The notes under the pieces were generated by a model. That model did no database searches. It was not told where the DNA came from and was given only the letters and a program-made list of their open reading frames with translations. 64,000 nt of DNA from Spirochaetaceae bacterium (GTDB lineage: Bacteria > Spirochaetota > Spirochaetia > DSM-27196 > PXBQ01), in contig REEC01000133.1 in the NCBI GenBank assembly GCA_007695285.1, positions 58,076 to 122,075 of the forward strand, read 5' to 3'. A program made the position numbers and the translations under genes. Shown piece by piece: positions 40,998 through 50,373 of this stretch. Positions within the stretch are counted from its first letter, which is position 1, and the number at the start of each line of letters is the position of its first letter.

Positions 40998-42364
40998 AAA
41001 GACCGGTTAAGTTGGGTATCGCCGGCCTTGCGCTCGTCGTACTGGTCGGCACGTATATTGTGGTGCAAAACCTCCCGGGTCCACAAGCGCCCGAGAGTCC
41101 CGCGTGGGAGCCGCCCGAGATCGTGAACCTGACCGATTTCGATCAGGATGTTCAGACGATTCGGCTCATCGGCGGTGAGGACACGATTACGATCTCGCGC
41201 GATGAAGAGCGCGTGTGGCGCGTTCAGTATCCGCACGATGTCCGCTGGCTGCGGCACCAGGTGAGTCGTCCTGGGAATACGTTCCCGCTGATTAGCGCCG
41301 AACGCCGGCTCGAAGATCCCGATGACCTTTCGGTGTACGGACTCACGGAACCAAAACGGATCGTCGAGGCGACGTTCGAAGACGGCACGGTCGCGCGCGT
41401 CCTGATCGGCGCCGAGACGCCGTCGAGAACAGGGTATTACGCGATGAGAGAAGGTGACGAAGACGTCTACGTCATCGGCCGGTTCAACGCGACGAGCTTT
41501 CTGGCTACGTACAACGATCTTCGGGACCGAAATCTTCCCGACGTCGATACCGAGGACATTCACTACCTCGAGCTCAATCCGCCGCCTCCCGGTGAGAGGA
41601 TCATCGTGCGCCGCGTAACCGACGATGACGACCGGACGACGCTTTTATTCTCGATGTATCAGATCACGAGCCCGTTCCGCATGGCTCACGCGATCGACGG
41701 CGAAAGCTTTCAGGAGCTACTCGACTCGATGCCGGCGATGTTCGCGGAGAGGTTTGTCGACGACCGACCGTCCGATTACGCTCAGTACGGGCTCGGGCCC
41801 GCGGCGCCGACCGTTCGCCTCAGGGACTCGGAGACTGATCTGACCGTTGTGTTCGGCAATCGTGCGTCCGACTCCACGTACTACGCGCGGATCGTCGGCC
41901 GGCCGGAAGTCTTCACGCTTCGCACCGATCTTTCGTTTTTCGATACCGATCCGTTCACGATCGTCTCGAAGTTCGCTCTGATCCTCTCGATCGACAAGGT
42001 CGACCGGTTCGTCGTCGAAACCCCCGACGAGCGATTCGTCGCGCGGGTCGAGCGCACCGACGACCCCGACGCGGACGAGACGTTCTATCTGAACGACCGT
42101 GTCATTGAGGACAAGCTTTTCAGGGAGTTCTATCAGAAGTCGATCGGACTGCTCGCGGACGGGCGCAACAGGAATCCTGAGCCAGGAGAGCCGGAAGTCA
42201 CGGTTACATACCACTTGACGGATTTCGAACAACCGTTCAGACTGGAGCTCGTTCCGCATACACGGGGATTCTATGCTGCGTATCGAGACGGCCGTTCGGA
42301 CTTTCTGGTCTCGGACGTGCAAGTCGATCGGTTGATCGCCGGCGCTCGATCGCTCTTGGAGTAA
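40994..42364 (+). CDS. DUF4340-domain protein
   Basis: I start at GTG 40994: it overlaps the previous stop as GTGA and has GAGGAG nine bases upstream; ATG 40973 is the alternative. The 456-residue product has one N-terminal span (LGIAGLALVVLVGTYIVVQNL) and a beta-rich extracytoplasmic region with DF-type repeats such as TDFDQDVQTIRLIGGEDTITISRDEERVWRV, LEDPDDLSVYGLTEPKRIVEATFEDGTVARVLIGAETPSRTGYYA and a second DUF4340-like stretch (YGLGPAAPTVRLRDSETDLTVVFGNRASDSTYYARI). It is the constant companion of GldG-like proteins; the molecular role is unknown. Confidence 0.87.
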   Translation: MKRPVKLGIAGLALVVLVGTYIVVQNLPGPQAPESPAWEPPEIVNLTDFDQDVQTIRLIGGEDTITISRDEERVWRVQYPHDVRWLRHQVSRPGNTFPLISAERRLEDPDDLSVYGLTEPKRIVEATFEDGTVARVLIGAETPSRTGYYAMREGDEDVYVIGRFNATSFLATYNDLRDRNLPDVDTEDIHYLELNPPPPGERIIVRRVTDDDDRTTLLFSMYQITSPFRMAHAIDGESFQELLDSMPAMFAERFVDDRPSDYAQYGLGPAAPTVRLRDSETDLTVVFGNRASDSTYYARIVGRPEVFTLRTDLSFFDTDPFTIVSKFALILSIDKVDRFVVETPDERFVARVERTDDPDADETFYLNDRVIEDKLFREFYQKSIGLLADGRNRNPEPGEPEVTVTYHLTDFEQPFRLELVPHTRGFYAAYRDGRSDFLVSDVQVDRLIAGARSLLE

Positions 42365-42389
42365 CCGAAAAAAAATACCGAGGCACGAC

Positions 42390-42590
42390 ATGATTCAAGA
42401 TGCTCTTGTGGTCACGCTCGTAGGAATGACCATGGTTTTCGTGTTCCTCGCGATTCTCGTCCTTGCGTTGCGACTGCTCGCACTCGCAACGCAACACCTC
42501 GCGCCCAGTCCTTCGGCGTCGGGGGACCAGGAAATCGCGACAGCGGTCGCTGCGGCCGTACTCCACACACGAAAAAGAGGAAATAACTAG
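42390..42590 (+). CDS. oadG: Sodium-pumping decarboxylase gamma subunit (OadG family)
   Basis: This 66-residue protein has one membrane span near the N-terminus (ALVVTLVGMTMVFVFLAILVLALRLLALA) and a polar alanine-rich tail ending HTRKRGNN. This is the small membrane anchor that holds the alpha subunit on the beta channel. SD is weak. It precedes oadA by one base after its stop. Confidence 0.88.
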   Translation: MIQDALVVTLVGMTMVFVFLAILVLALRLLALATQHLAPSPSASGDQEIATAVAAAVLHTRKRGNN

Positions 42591-42591
42591 G

Positions 42592-44400
42592 ATGAAAAAG
42601 ATCCATTTCATGAACACCGCGTTCCGTGACGGCTTTCAGTCGTTCTTCGGCGCACGGGTTTTTACCAAGGATTTCCTGCCGGCCGTTGAAGCCGCGCGGG
42701 AAGCGGGCATTCTGCACTTCGAAGCAGGCGGAGGTGCACGATTTCAGTCGTTGTACTTCTACTGCAACGAGGACGCGTTCGAGATGACCGACGCGTTTCG
42801 AGCCGCAGCCGGGCCCGACGCGGACCTCCAGACGCTCGCTCGCGGAATCAACGTCGTCGGGCTCGATTCACAACCGCGGGACATCATCAAGCTGCACGCG
42901 GAGCTCTTCAAGAAGCACGGCATCTCGACGATCCGTAACTTCGACGCGCTCAACGACGTTGATAACCTCACGTTCAGCGGACAGTGCATCGTCGACGCGG
43001 GCCTCCGACACGAGGTGTGCGTCACGATGATGGAACTGCCACCCGGCGTCGAAGGAGCGCACACCGCGCCGTACTACGTCGGCGTGCTCAAAGGCATCCT
43101 GAAGGCCGAGATACCGTTTCAGTCGGTGTGTTTCAAAGACGCCTCGGGAACTTCGGTTCCGCGGAAGGTGCACGAGACGATCAAAGAAGCGCGGAAACTG
43201 CTCGGCGACGATACGCACATCACGTTCCACACGCACGAAACCGCCGGAACGAGCGTCGCCTCTTATATCGCGGCGATCGAGGCCGGGGCCGATCAGATTG
43301 ACCTCTCGATGGCTCCGGTTTCCGGTGGTACGGCACAGCCCGACATCATCACGATGTGGCACGCGCTGCGCGGAACCGAGTACGATCTCGACGTCGACAT
43401 CAAAAAAGTCATGCACGCCGAAGAGGTTTTCTCCGAATGCATGAAGGAGTACTTCTTCCCTCCCGAGGCGATCGCGGTCGAACCGCTGATCCCGTTCAGC
43501 CCGATGCCGGGTGGAGCGTTGACGGCGAACACGCAGATGATGCGCGACAACGGTATTCTCGACCGCTACCCCGAGGTCGCGCGCGCGATGGGCGAAGCGG
43601 TCGCGCGTGGCGGTTTCGGAACTTCGGTAACACCGGTCTCGCAGTTCTACTTCCAACAGGCGTTCAACAACGTGATGGTCGGACCATGGAAGAAAATCGC
43701 CGAAGGCTACGGTAAAATGGTGCTTGGCTACTTTGGTAAAACACCGTACGAACCGGACGAAGAAATCGTGAAGATCGCCGAGGAGCAACTCGGCCTGCCG
43801 AGAACGACCGAAAGCCCACTCGAGATTAACGAGCGCGATCCATCCAAGGGAGCCGATGCCGCGAGAAAGGTTCTCGAGACCGAGTCAATCGAGATCACCG
43901 ACGAGAACATCTTCATTGCCGCGGCGTGCAAGGAAAAGGGCATCTCGTTTCTGAAAGGCGAGGCCCGAACGAACGTCAGGAAGAAGAAACCCGGTGAGTC
44001 CGACAAACAGTCTGACGCAGAACCTTCATCGTCTTCGGGATCATCAAGCACCGTGACGGTAACCGTCGGTTCGCACACGTTCGACGTCGAGGTCCACGAC
44101 GGCCGCGCGATCGTATCGGGAAAAGAGTACCCGTACTCGATCGGCGAAGCGCGCGACACCGAACCCGCGCCGTCGACCGGCAACACGATAACGATCGACG
44201 CCCCGATGCCGGGCCTCGTGCTCCGCCTGGCAGTAAAAGCGGGCGACGCGGTCAAGAAAGGCGACGAAATCGTAATCCTCGAGGCGATGAAGATGGAGAC
44301 ACCGGTCACCGCACCCGAAGCCGGTACGGTCGAAAAAATATCGATCTCCACCGGTGATCAAGTAACGGCCGGCCAGACGCTCATGACGATCAAGGGGTGA
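42592..44400 (+). CDS. oadA: Oxaloacetate decarboxylase alpha subunit, carboxyltransferase fused to biotin carrier
   Basis: ATG 42592 follows the oadG stop; the track start at 42463 is inside oadG. The 602-residue protein begins with a carboxyltransferase barrel (FMNTAFRDGFQSFFGARVFTKDFLPA; metal histidines in FHTHETAGT), a conserved carboxylase domain (about 300-450), a Ser/Lys-rich flexible linker (about 465-490) and a biotinyl domain with EAMKMETP, biotinylated at about Lys567. Most OAD alphas start with xxDTTLRDG; NTAFRDG is a mild variant. It moves CO2 from oxaloacetate, or a related substrate, to biotin. Confidence 0.93.
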   Translation: MKKIHFMNTAFRDGFQSFFGARVFTKDFLPAVEAAREAGILHFEAGGGARFQSLYFYCNEDAFEMTDAFRAAAGPDADLQTLARGINVVGLDSQPRDIIKLHAELFKKHGISTIRNFDALNDVDNLTFSGQCIVDAGLRHEVCVTMMELPPGVEGAHTAPYYVGVLKGILKAEIPFQSVCFKDASGTSVPRKVHETIKEARKLLGDDTHITFHTHETAGTSVASYIAAIEAGADQIDLSMAPVSGGTAQPDIITMWHALRGTEYDLDVDIKKVMHAEEVFSECMKEYFFPPEAIAVEPLIPFSPMPGGALTANTQMMRDNGILDRYPEVARAMGEAVARGGFGTSVTPVSQFYFQQAFNNVMVGPWKKIAEGYGKMVLGYFGKTPYEPDEEIVKIAEEQLGLPRTTESPLEINERDPSKGADAARKVLETESIEITDENIFIAAACKEKGISFLKGEARTNVRKKKPGESDKQSDAEPSSSSGSSSTVTVTVGSHTFDVEVHDGRAIVSGKEYPYSIGEARDTEPAPSTGNTITIDAPMPGLVLRLAVKAGDAVKKGDEIVILEAMKMETPVTAPEAGTVEKISISTGDQVTAGQTLMTIKG

Positions 44401-44403
44401 GCA

Positions 44404-45600
44404 ATGGACATCCGCCAAGCTCTCGTAACCGTTTGGGAAACAACCGGCGTATCGGCGTTCTCGGTCGGTCAGATCACGATGATCCTGATCGGCTGCGTTC
44501 TCATATTTCTCGCTATCCGAAAACAGTTTGAACCGCTTCTCCTTCTGCCGATCGGATTTGGCGGAATCCTCGCGAACGTGCCACTCTCCGGAATCACCGA
44601 GACGACGCGGCTCGTTCTGAACCCCGAGACGATGGAGATCGTCGAGGAGTTCGGGGGCTTTCTCGGCCAGATTTACGGATTCGGCATCGCGTCGGGATTA
44701 TTTCCGCTCCTGATCTTCATCGGCGTCGGAGCGCTCACGGATTTTGGTCCACTGATCGCGAATCCACGCACGGCTTTGCTCGGCGCCGCCGCGCAGTTCG
44801 GAATCTTCTCGACGCTGATCGGCGCCGTCATGCTCTCGAAGTACGCGGGTTTCAACTTTTCGGTTTCCGACGCGGCGGCGATCGGGATCATCGGCGGCGC
44901 CGACGGTCCGACGGCGATATTCCTCGCGAGTCGGCTTTCCCCTCGCTTGCTCGGCCCGATTGCGGTCGCGGCGTACTCGTACATGGCGCTCGTGCCGATA
45001 ATTCAGCCTCCGGTCATGCGTCTCTTCACGTCAAAAGAAGAGCGTCGGATCAAGATGCAGCAGCTTCGGCCGGTCTCGAAGACCGAGCGGATCCTCTTTC
45101 CGCTGGTCGTCGTCGGGATCTGTGTTCTGCTGCTGCCGAGCGCGACGCCGCTGATCGGCGCGCTCATGTTCGGCAATCTTATCAAGGAGTGCGGCGTCAC
45201 TGATCGGATCGCGAAGGCCGCCCAGAACGAGCTTATCAACCTCGTCACGATCCTGCTCGGCCTCGCCGTCGGCGCGCAGCTACGGGCCGATCAGTTTCTC
45301 CAGGTTGAAACACTGGCGATCGTCGTTCTCGGCCTGGTCGCGTTCACGCTTGGAACCGCGTCGGGGCTGCTGCTCGCGAAGTTTATGAACCTCTTCCTCA
45401 AACAGAAGTTGAACCCGTTGATCGGCGCCGCGGGCGTCTCGGCGGTACCGATGGCCGCGCGCGTCGCGAACAAGGTCGGCAAGGAAGAGAACCCCGACAA
45501 CTACCTGCTGATGCACGCGATGGGGCCGAACGTCGCAGGCGTGATCGGATCCGCGGTAGCCGCGGGTATTCTGCTCGCAATAGTGCCGCTCATCGTGTAG
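44404..45600 (+). CDS. oadB: Sodium-translocating decarboxylase beta subunit (OadB)
   Basis: This 398-residue protein has about nine spans. Diagnostic segments are LLLPIGFGGILANVPLSG near 55, IGVGALTDFGPLIANPRTALLGAAAQFGIF near 110 with the aspartate of the sodium path, GIIGGADGPTAIFLASRLSP near 160, and GVSAVPMAARVANKVGKEENPDNYLLMHAMGPNVAGVIGSAVAAG near 345. It decarboxylates carboxybiotin and exports Na+. With oadG and oadA it gives the cell a sodium motive force from fermentation. The operon ends at a strong hairpin. Confidence 0.97.
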   Translation: MDIRQALVTVWETTGVSAFSVGQITMILIGCVLIFLAIRKQFEPLLLLPIGFGGILANVPLSGITETTRLVLNPETMEIVEEFGGFLGQIYGFGIASGLFPLLIFIGVGALTDFGPLIANPRTALLGAAAQFGIFSTLIGAVMLSKYAGFNFSVSDAAAIGIIGGADGPTAIFLASRLSPRLLGPIAVAAYSYMALVPIIQPPVMRLFTSKEERRIKMQQLRPVSKTERILFPLVVVGICVLLLPSATPLIGALMFGNLIKECGVTDRIAKAAQNELINLVTILLGLAVGAQLRADQFLQVETLAIVVLGLVAFTLGTASGLLLAKFMNLFLKQKLNPLIGAAGVSAVPMAARVANKVGKEENPDNYLLMHAMGPNVAGVIGSAVAAGILLAIVPLIV

Positions 45601-45644
45601 TTCGACCCGCGTTCGGAGCTGAAACGACCTGAATTGAAACAAAC

Positions 45645-45682
45645 AACCCCGATCGATCTCACGAGTCGATCGGGGTTTTCTT
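45645..45682 (+). terminator. Intrinsic terminator shared by oadB and the convergent kinase gene
   Basis: AACCCCGATCGA pairs perfectly with TCGATCGGGGTT across a nine-base loop and is followed by TTCTTTTTC on the plus strand. On the minus strand the hairpin overlaps the last codons and stop of the kinase-like gene, so it may serve both directions, less efficiently on that side. Confidence 0.75.
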
Positions 45683-46201
45683 TTTCTCGATGGCGTCGAC
45701 GATAAGATCCGCGATCGCCTCCGGCCCCCGATCCTCGGTATCGATCACGAGGTCGACGAACGCGAACGCGTCGTTGTCTATGCCGTACAACCGCATGTAG
45801 CGCTCGCGGTCGCGTTTGTCACGCTCTCGCGTCTCGGCGATCACGTCGTCGAGGTTTCCACCTTCGCGCCTCACGATTCTTTCGGCTCGAACTCGTTCGG
45901 ACGCGGTCAGGTACACTTTGAGGTCCGCGTCGTCGAGAAGCCACACAGCCAGACGTGATCCGAGCACGCAGTCGCCTTCCCGTGCGAGCTCGACCTGTCG
46001 GGTGTCGACGTACCGGTCCCAACTCGGATCCGTCTCTGCAAGATGCCTGAGTTCTTCGAAGGCCATTCCTTTCTCTTCGGCAACCGTTCGAAACGTGAAA
46101 TTGATCAACCTCACGCCGAGCTTCTCGGCGACCATTCGCGATACTGTCGAGTTTCCGCAGCCACTTTTTCCGGATATCGCTATGCGCACATGGTTGCTCA
46201 C
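45659..46201 (-). CDS. Cytidylate-kinase-like protein (archaeal-type Cmk family)
   Basis: GTG 46201 is preceded by AAGGA at seven bases; GTG 46222, which overlaps the yicC stop, would add seven residues. The 180-residue product has P-loop IAISGKSGCGNSTVSRMVAEKLG and the LID-like RDKRDRERYMRLYGID that marks the short cytidylate kinase family. It also has YVDTRQVELAREGDCVLGSRLAVWLL. It probably phosphorylates CMP/dCMP. Spirochaetes often carry such a short paralogue besides canonical cmk. Confidence 0.82.
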   Translation of the reverse strand: MSNHVRIAISGKSGCGNSTVSRMVAEKLGVRLINFTFRTVAEEKGMAFEELRHLAETDPSWDRYVDTRQVELAREGDCVLGSRLAVWLLDDADLKVYLTASERVRAERIVRREGGNLDDVIAETRERDKRDRERYMRLYGIDNDAFAFVDLVIDTEDRGPEAIADLIVDAIEKKKTPIDS

Positions 46202-46218
46202 GGGGTATTCCTTCGTTC

Positions 46219-47085
46219 TCACTCGATATTTCTGGTCTGTTCGCGAATGTTCTCGATCGCTTCCTTCACGTCGACGACGTGACGGTTGATCCCGTAGAGT
46301 ACACTTTTTGACCCTGTCGTGTTAATCTCACGGTTCAATTCCTGACAGATGAAGTCGAACCGCTTGCCGATCGGTCCGTCTTCGGTCATCGCCGCTTTGA
46401 ACGCGTCGATATGGCCGCGCAGCCGAACGACCTCCTCGTTGATCGAGTGCTTCACGAGCAGCGACGCGACCTCCGCGAGCATTCGGTCTTCGTCGACCCG
46501 GTCGCCGAGAACCTCCGCGAATCGCGCGCGAACCGTTCGTTTGATCCCGTCCTCGATCTGCTCGTGCAGCTGTTCGATCGACAGAACCGCCGATTCGATA
46601 ATCGCGATCTGAGCGGTGAGGTCGCGGCTGAGCTCCTCCCCCTCCGTGAGGCGGACCGCCTCAAATCGGGCGAACACCTCGTGTAAAAGTTCTTCGGTAA
46701 CACGCCACGCCGCGTCGACGTTCTTTTTCCGGTCGACCGTGAGAACCCCGTCGAACCGCAAGAGATTCTCAAGCGTGATGTCTCGCCCCAGTCCCGCGAT
46801 CGACGCGATCTCGCGCAACGCGGCCGCGTACGCCGCCACGCTCTCGCGGTCGACCGAAATCACCGTATCCCCGGCGGTCTCACGTATCCTCACGGTTATA
46901 TCGAGTTTCCCACGATGCACACGCTCGGAAGCAAACGCTCTGATTCTCGGCTCGAACGCCGAGTACTGCTGCGACGTCAAGACGTTGAGGTCGAGATACC
47001 GATTGTTGTACGACTTAAACTCGACAGTTACGTGATACCCGTCTTTTTCACGCTCTCCGGACGCAAACCCGGTCATGCTTTTCAC
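46219..47085 (-). CDS. yicC: YicC-family endoribonuclease-type protein
   Basis: This 288-residue protein has the full YicC_N pattern MKSMTGFASGEREKDGYHVTVEFKSYNNRYLDLNVLTSQQYSAFEPRIRAFASERVHRGKLDITVRI and the C-terminal DUF1732 stretch HIDAFKAAMTEDGPIGKRFDFICQELNREINTTGSKS. E. coli YicC has been described as an RNase acting on small RNA. It overlaps murC by four bases. Confidence 0.95.
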   Translation of the reverse strand: MKSMTGFASGEREKDGYHVTVEFKSYNNRYLDLNVLTSQQYSAFEPRIRAFASERVHRGKLDITVRIRETAGDTVISVDRESVAAYAAALREIASIAGLGRDITLENLLRFDGVLTVDRKKNVDAAWRVTEELLHEVFARFEAVRLTEGEELSRDLTAQIAIIESAVLSIEQLHEQIEDGIKRTVRARFAEVLGDRVDEDRMLAEVASLLVKHSINEEVVRLRGHIDAFKAAMTEDGPIGKRFDFICQELNREINTTGSKSVLYGINRHVVDVKEAIENIREQTRNIE

Positions 47086-48563
47086 GCCGTGCCCCCGGAT
47101 TTCCCCGCCTGCTCACCGGTCAGCCGCTCGAGCACGGCGCGGCCGAGACGCCAGTTATCACCCGCACCCATCGTGACAAACACGTCGCCGGGCTCGAGCA
47201 GGCCACAGACGAACTCCGCGGCATCGAGCGGTTCCTCGAAGTACTCGAGCCGGGAAACGTTCGGTCGTACGACGTCGGCAAGGTCGACACCCGAGATCGA
47301 TCCCGTGAACGTCTCGCGCGCCGAAGCGTATATCTTGTGAACGATGACGACGTCGGCCGCCGAAAACGCTTCGGCAAACTGCGCCAATAACCGCGCGGTG
47401 CGCGTGAACGTATGCGCCATGAAGTCAACGATGAGCCGTTTCGGCGTGTAAAACTCCTTGATTCCGCCGAGCGTCGCGGCAATCTCGGTCGGGTGGTGCC
47501 CGTAGTCGTCGAGAATCGTGATACCGTCGACGCATCCGATCACCTCGGACCGACGACGGGTCCCGGTATACGACTCGAGCCCGGCTCGCACGTCACGCGC
47601 GAAACCCGGCGGCGACGACCCCGAAGCGACGACCTCTGTCGCAGCGACGATTTCGGTCACTGCCGCGACCGCGGCCGCGGCGTTGAGCACATTATGCCGC
47701 CCCGGGATCCGCAACGTATAGGGATCACGATCGTCGCCGAGAGTAAAACTCCACGCGCCGTCGGCGAGTGACTCGTTCGCGATCCGGTACGGGCCGCTCG
47801 CGTCGAAGCCGTACCGGATGATTCGGATGTCCGGGCGAGATGACGCGACACGAGCGAGCACGTCGCGGACACCGGCGTCGTCCTCGCACGCGATGAGCCG
47901 GCCGCCGGCCGGGAGCCGCGATGCGTACTCGACGAATGCGTCGCGCACATCGTCGTAGTCGCGGTAGTAATCGAGATGATCGGCCTCGACGTTCGTGATC
48001 ACGATGATCGACGGATGGAACGAGAGAAAATGCCGGCGGTACTCGCACGTCTCGGCGGCGAAGAACGAATCGCCGCGGATCAGAACCGATCCACCACCGA
48101 ATACCGGCACGCCCGACCCGACGAGAACGGCGCCGTCGAGACCCGCCGAGTTCACGATCGAACCGAGCATCGCGGTCGTCGTCGTCTTTCCATGCACGCC
48201 GGTTACGCCACACGAGAATCGCCCGGCCGAGAATTCGCCGAGCGCCTCGGTATACGAAAGCGTCGGGATTCCGCGACGAACAGCCTCGGTGATCTCGGGA
48301 TGAGTCGCCGGATCGTACGCCGATGAGAAGACCACGACCGAAGCCGCCGACGGTACGTTTTCCGCGGAAAACCCTTCGGTGTACCGAATACCACGTTTAT
48401 CGAGTATTGCGTCGGTGTAAAACTTCTCGGCCGTGTCGCTGCCCGTGACACGCGCACCGCGCGCGTGCAGCAGCTCAGCGAACGCCGCCAATCCCGTACC
48501 TTTTATCCCGACGAGGTGCACGCGAACGTCGCGAAGATCGACCGGCAGAATTTTTTCACTCAT
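47082..48563 (-). CDS. murC: UDP-N-acetylmuramate--L-alanine ligase
   Basis: This 493-residue Mur ligase has an N-terminal Rossmann domain (VHLVGIKGTGLAAFAELLHARGARVTGSDTAE), ATP site GVTGVHGKTTTTAMLGSI near 118, ITNVEADHLDYYRDYDDV near 190, and the C-terminal TILDDYGHHPTEIAATLGGIKEFY with the catalytic DDYGHHP. It adds the first peptide-stem residue of peptidoglycan. The closely related Mpl would be an alternative; the DDYGHHPTEI and MGAGDNWRLG segments fit MurC. No other mur genes are adjacent. Confidence 0.93.
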   Translation of the reverse strand: MSEKILPVDLRDVRVHLVGIKGTGLAAFAELLHARGARVTGSDTAEKFYTDAILDKRGIRYTEGFSAENVPSAASVVVFSSAYDPATHPEITEAVRRGIPTLSYTEALGEFSAGRFSCGVTGVHGKTTTTAMLGSIVNSAGLDGAVLVGSGVPVFGGGSVLIRGDSFFAAETCEYRRHFLSFHPSIIVITNVEADHLDYYRDYDDVRDAFVEYASRLPAGGRLIACEDDAGVRDVLARVASSRPDIRIIRYGFDASGPYRIANESLADGAWSFTLGDDRDPYTLRIPGRHNVLNAAAAVAAVTEIVAATEVVASGSSPPGFARDVRAGLESYTGTRRRSEVIGCVDGITILDDYGHHPTEIAATLGGIKEFYTPKRLIVDFMAHTFTRTARLLAQFAEAFSAADVVIVHKIYASARETFTGSISGVDLADVVRPNVSRLEYFEEPLDAAEFVCGLLEPGDVFVTMGAGDNWRLGRAVLERLTGEQAGKSGGTA

Positions 48564-48621
48564 CGCGACATCGTATTCGAAGAATCACGGTTTTTCAACG
48601 TGCACTCGGGACACCGGCGAC

Positions 48622-49149
48622 TCAGGTCTTGAGCGCTGCGTAACTCTCGGCGAGCAGCTCGGCGGTCAACAAGCGGTCTGCGTCCATCAAGAGCACGATC
48701 CGATCCGGCATCCGCGCGAGTCCCGCCAAAATCGTCGAATCGGCCAAGTCACCGAACCGTGGGGCCGGTTCGATCGCGTCGTTCCCGATGTCAAGGACGC
48801 CGACAACCGAATCGGCAAGCGCCGTGAGCGAAATCTGCTCGCCCCCGCACCGCGTGTTGATCACGATCAAACGAGTCTCGTCGGTGTGTTCGACCGCCTC
48901 GAGCCCCAAGCGAGAGCGAAGATCCATGACGGGCAACACGCGACCGCGCAGGTTAATGACGCCGAGCAGGAAATCCGGGGTACGGGGAACGCGCGCGATC
49001 GTCGTGAACTCGAGAACCTCCTCGACGCGCACGACCTCAACCGCGTACGCCTCGTCGCCGAGTAGAAAAACAAGGTACTTCGTCGCGTCGGCGTCTTCGG
49101 AATCGTTACTCACCGCCGACATACCGACGCTCTCGGCTCGTTCGCTCAC
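48622..49149 (-). CDS. cheW: Chemotaxis coupling protein CheW
   Basis: This 175-residue protein uses a GTG start after GGAAGGAA. The CheW fold starts at about residue 23: TKYLVFLLGDEAYAVEVVRVEEVLEFTTIARVPRTPDFLLGVINLRGRVLPVMDLRSRLGL, with the NLRGxxxPVxDLR signature. It couples chemoreceptors to CheA. No cheA or receptor gene is adjacent. A 20-residue variable N-terminal tail is present. Confidence 0.95.
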   Translation of the reverse strand: MSERAESVGMSAVSNDSEDADATKYLVFLLGDEAYAVEVVRVEEVLEFTTIARVPRTPDFLLGVINLRGRVLPVMDLRSRLGLEAVEHTDETRLIVINTRCGGEQISLTALADSVVGVLDIGNDAIEPAPRFGDLADSTILAGLARMPDRIVLLMDADRLLTAELLAESYAALKT

Positions 49150-49189
49150 CGTATTCCTTCCTTTTATTCAGGACGATTTTCTGTTCTGC

Positions 49190-49218
49190 AGTATACCGGA
49201 TTTCTCACCATACGTCAC
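49190..49218 (-). promoter_or_regulatory. Promoter of cheW
   Basis: GTGACG, 17-bp spacer, TATACT on the minus strand, about 40 bp before the GTG start. Confidence 0.5.
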
Positions 49219-49324
49219 GATGTCGGCACTGCTGAGCTGCGTGCTCCGTGCAAATTCCCTTGTTCCGGAAAAAAGTGTAGATTACCCGAATCAGTGTTCA
49301 TTAAGATAATCGAGGAGGAAAGCC

Positions 49325-49600
49325 ATGGAGTGGAAAGCAAGCCACATACTCGTCAAGGATCGTGCGCTAGCCGAGCGACTTCTGCGGGAGTTGAAGCAGG
49401 GAGCGTCGTTCGAGGGGCTCGCGCGTCAGCACTCGACGTGTCCGAGCAAGTCGTCGGGCGGGGACCTGGGATGGTTCGGCACCGGCAAAATGGTTCCCGC
49501 GTTTGAGTCGGCCGTGAAGAAAATCGGCGTCGGCTCGATGAGCGACGTCGTCTCGACGCAGTTCGGTTACCATATCGTCAAAAAAACCGGCCAACGATAA
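49325..49600 (+). CDS. Parvulin-type peptidyl-prolyl isomerase
   Basis: This compact 91-residue parvulin without signal peptide reads MEWKASHILVKDRALAERLLRELKQGASFEGLARQHSTCPSKSSGGDLGWFGTGKMVPAFESAVKKIGVGSMSDVVSTQFGYHIVKKT. It has the HILVK start, GGDLGWF, MVPAFE and the active-site H of QFGYHIV. It is cytoplasmic and resembles E. coli PpiC (93 residues). SD GAGGAGGAAAG precedes the ATG. Confidence 0.95.
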   Translation: MEWKASHILVKDRALAERLLRELKQGASFEGLARQHSTCPSKSSGGDLGWFGTGKMVPAFESAVKKIGVGSMSDVVSTQFGYHIVKKTGQR

Positions 49601-49650
49601 GCACGTGACCGGATCGGCTTCTGCCTTAATGGGCGTACCGGTGTGGCGGT

Positions 49651-50373
49651 CTACCACCAGCCGGTCGCCGTCGCGACCGCACCAACCGCGAGCAGACACG
49701 CGGTTTCGGTGCGGATCGTTCGCTCGCCCATTCGGACCCGAGTGCACCGAGTCCGCGCGATGAGGTTTTCCTCCTTTTCCGAAAATCCCCGCTCGGGACC
49801 AAGGACGACAGCGACTTCCGAAGAGCCGCGTAACTCCGCGAGAACGTCGCGAGGACGAGCCGGACCGTCCGGCGAAAACACAACGACCGAATCACCGGAA
49901 ACCGCGGCGATCGCGCGTTCGAGCGACCACAGCCGAGAGACCGACGGAAAAACGGTGGTACCGGCCTGTTCCGCTCCCAATAGGAGCGCTTCATCGAGTG
50001 ACCCGTCGGACCAAATCGAGCTTTCGAGATAAGATTTCTCGGAGAGCTCTCCGCGAAAAACAAGAATTCTCGATACCCCGAGAGTCGCAAGATCCTTCAC
50101 GAGACGTCGCAGGACGATTGGCCGGGGGTGCCCGACGACCACCGTGAGAGGGAGCAGCGGCTGCGCGGGCGAGTCATCGCCGTCCCAATCGAGCACGATC
50201 CGTTCGGGCTCGACCGTCGTTACTCGCGCGCTCGTCACCGCGCCGCCGACGATTCCGACCGCGACGCGGTCTCCCGGAACGATGCGCAAGACCGACACGA
50301 GGTGTTGGAAACGGCGATCGTCGCGAAGCAGCGTCCGCCGCTCCTCGTCGGACCGGAAAAGAACGAGATTCAC
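49651..50373 (-). CDS. rsmE: 16S rRNA (uracil(1498)-N3)-methyltransferase RsmE
   Basis: This 240-residue protein has the RsmE layout: an N-terminal PUA-like part with HLVSVLRIVPGDRVAVGI, and a SPOUT knot with VVLGPERGFSEKEENLI, RMGERTIRTETACLLAVG. LxxRILRTETA is the usual C-terminal motif. It methylates U1498 of 16S rRNA. Its start overlaps the end of the mutarotase-like gene by four bases. Confidence 0.93.
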   Translation of the reverse strand: MNLVLFRSDEERRTLLRDDRRFQHLVSVLRIVPGDRVAVGIVGGAVTSARVTTVEPERIVLDWDGDDSPAQPLLPLTVVVGHPRPIVLRRLVKDLATLGVSRILVFRGELSEKSYLESSIWSDGSLDEALLLGAEQAGTTVFPSVSRLWSLERAIAAVSGDSVVVFSPDGPARPRDVLAELRGSSEVAVVLGPERGFSEKEENLIARTRCTRVRMGERTIRTETACLLAVGAVATATGWW

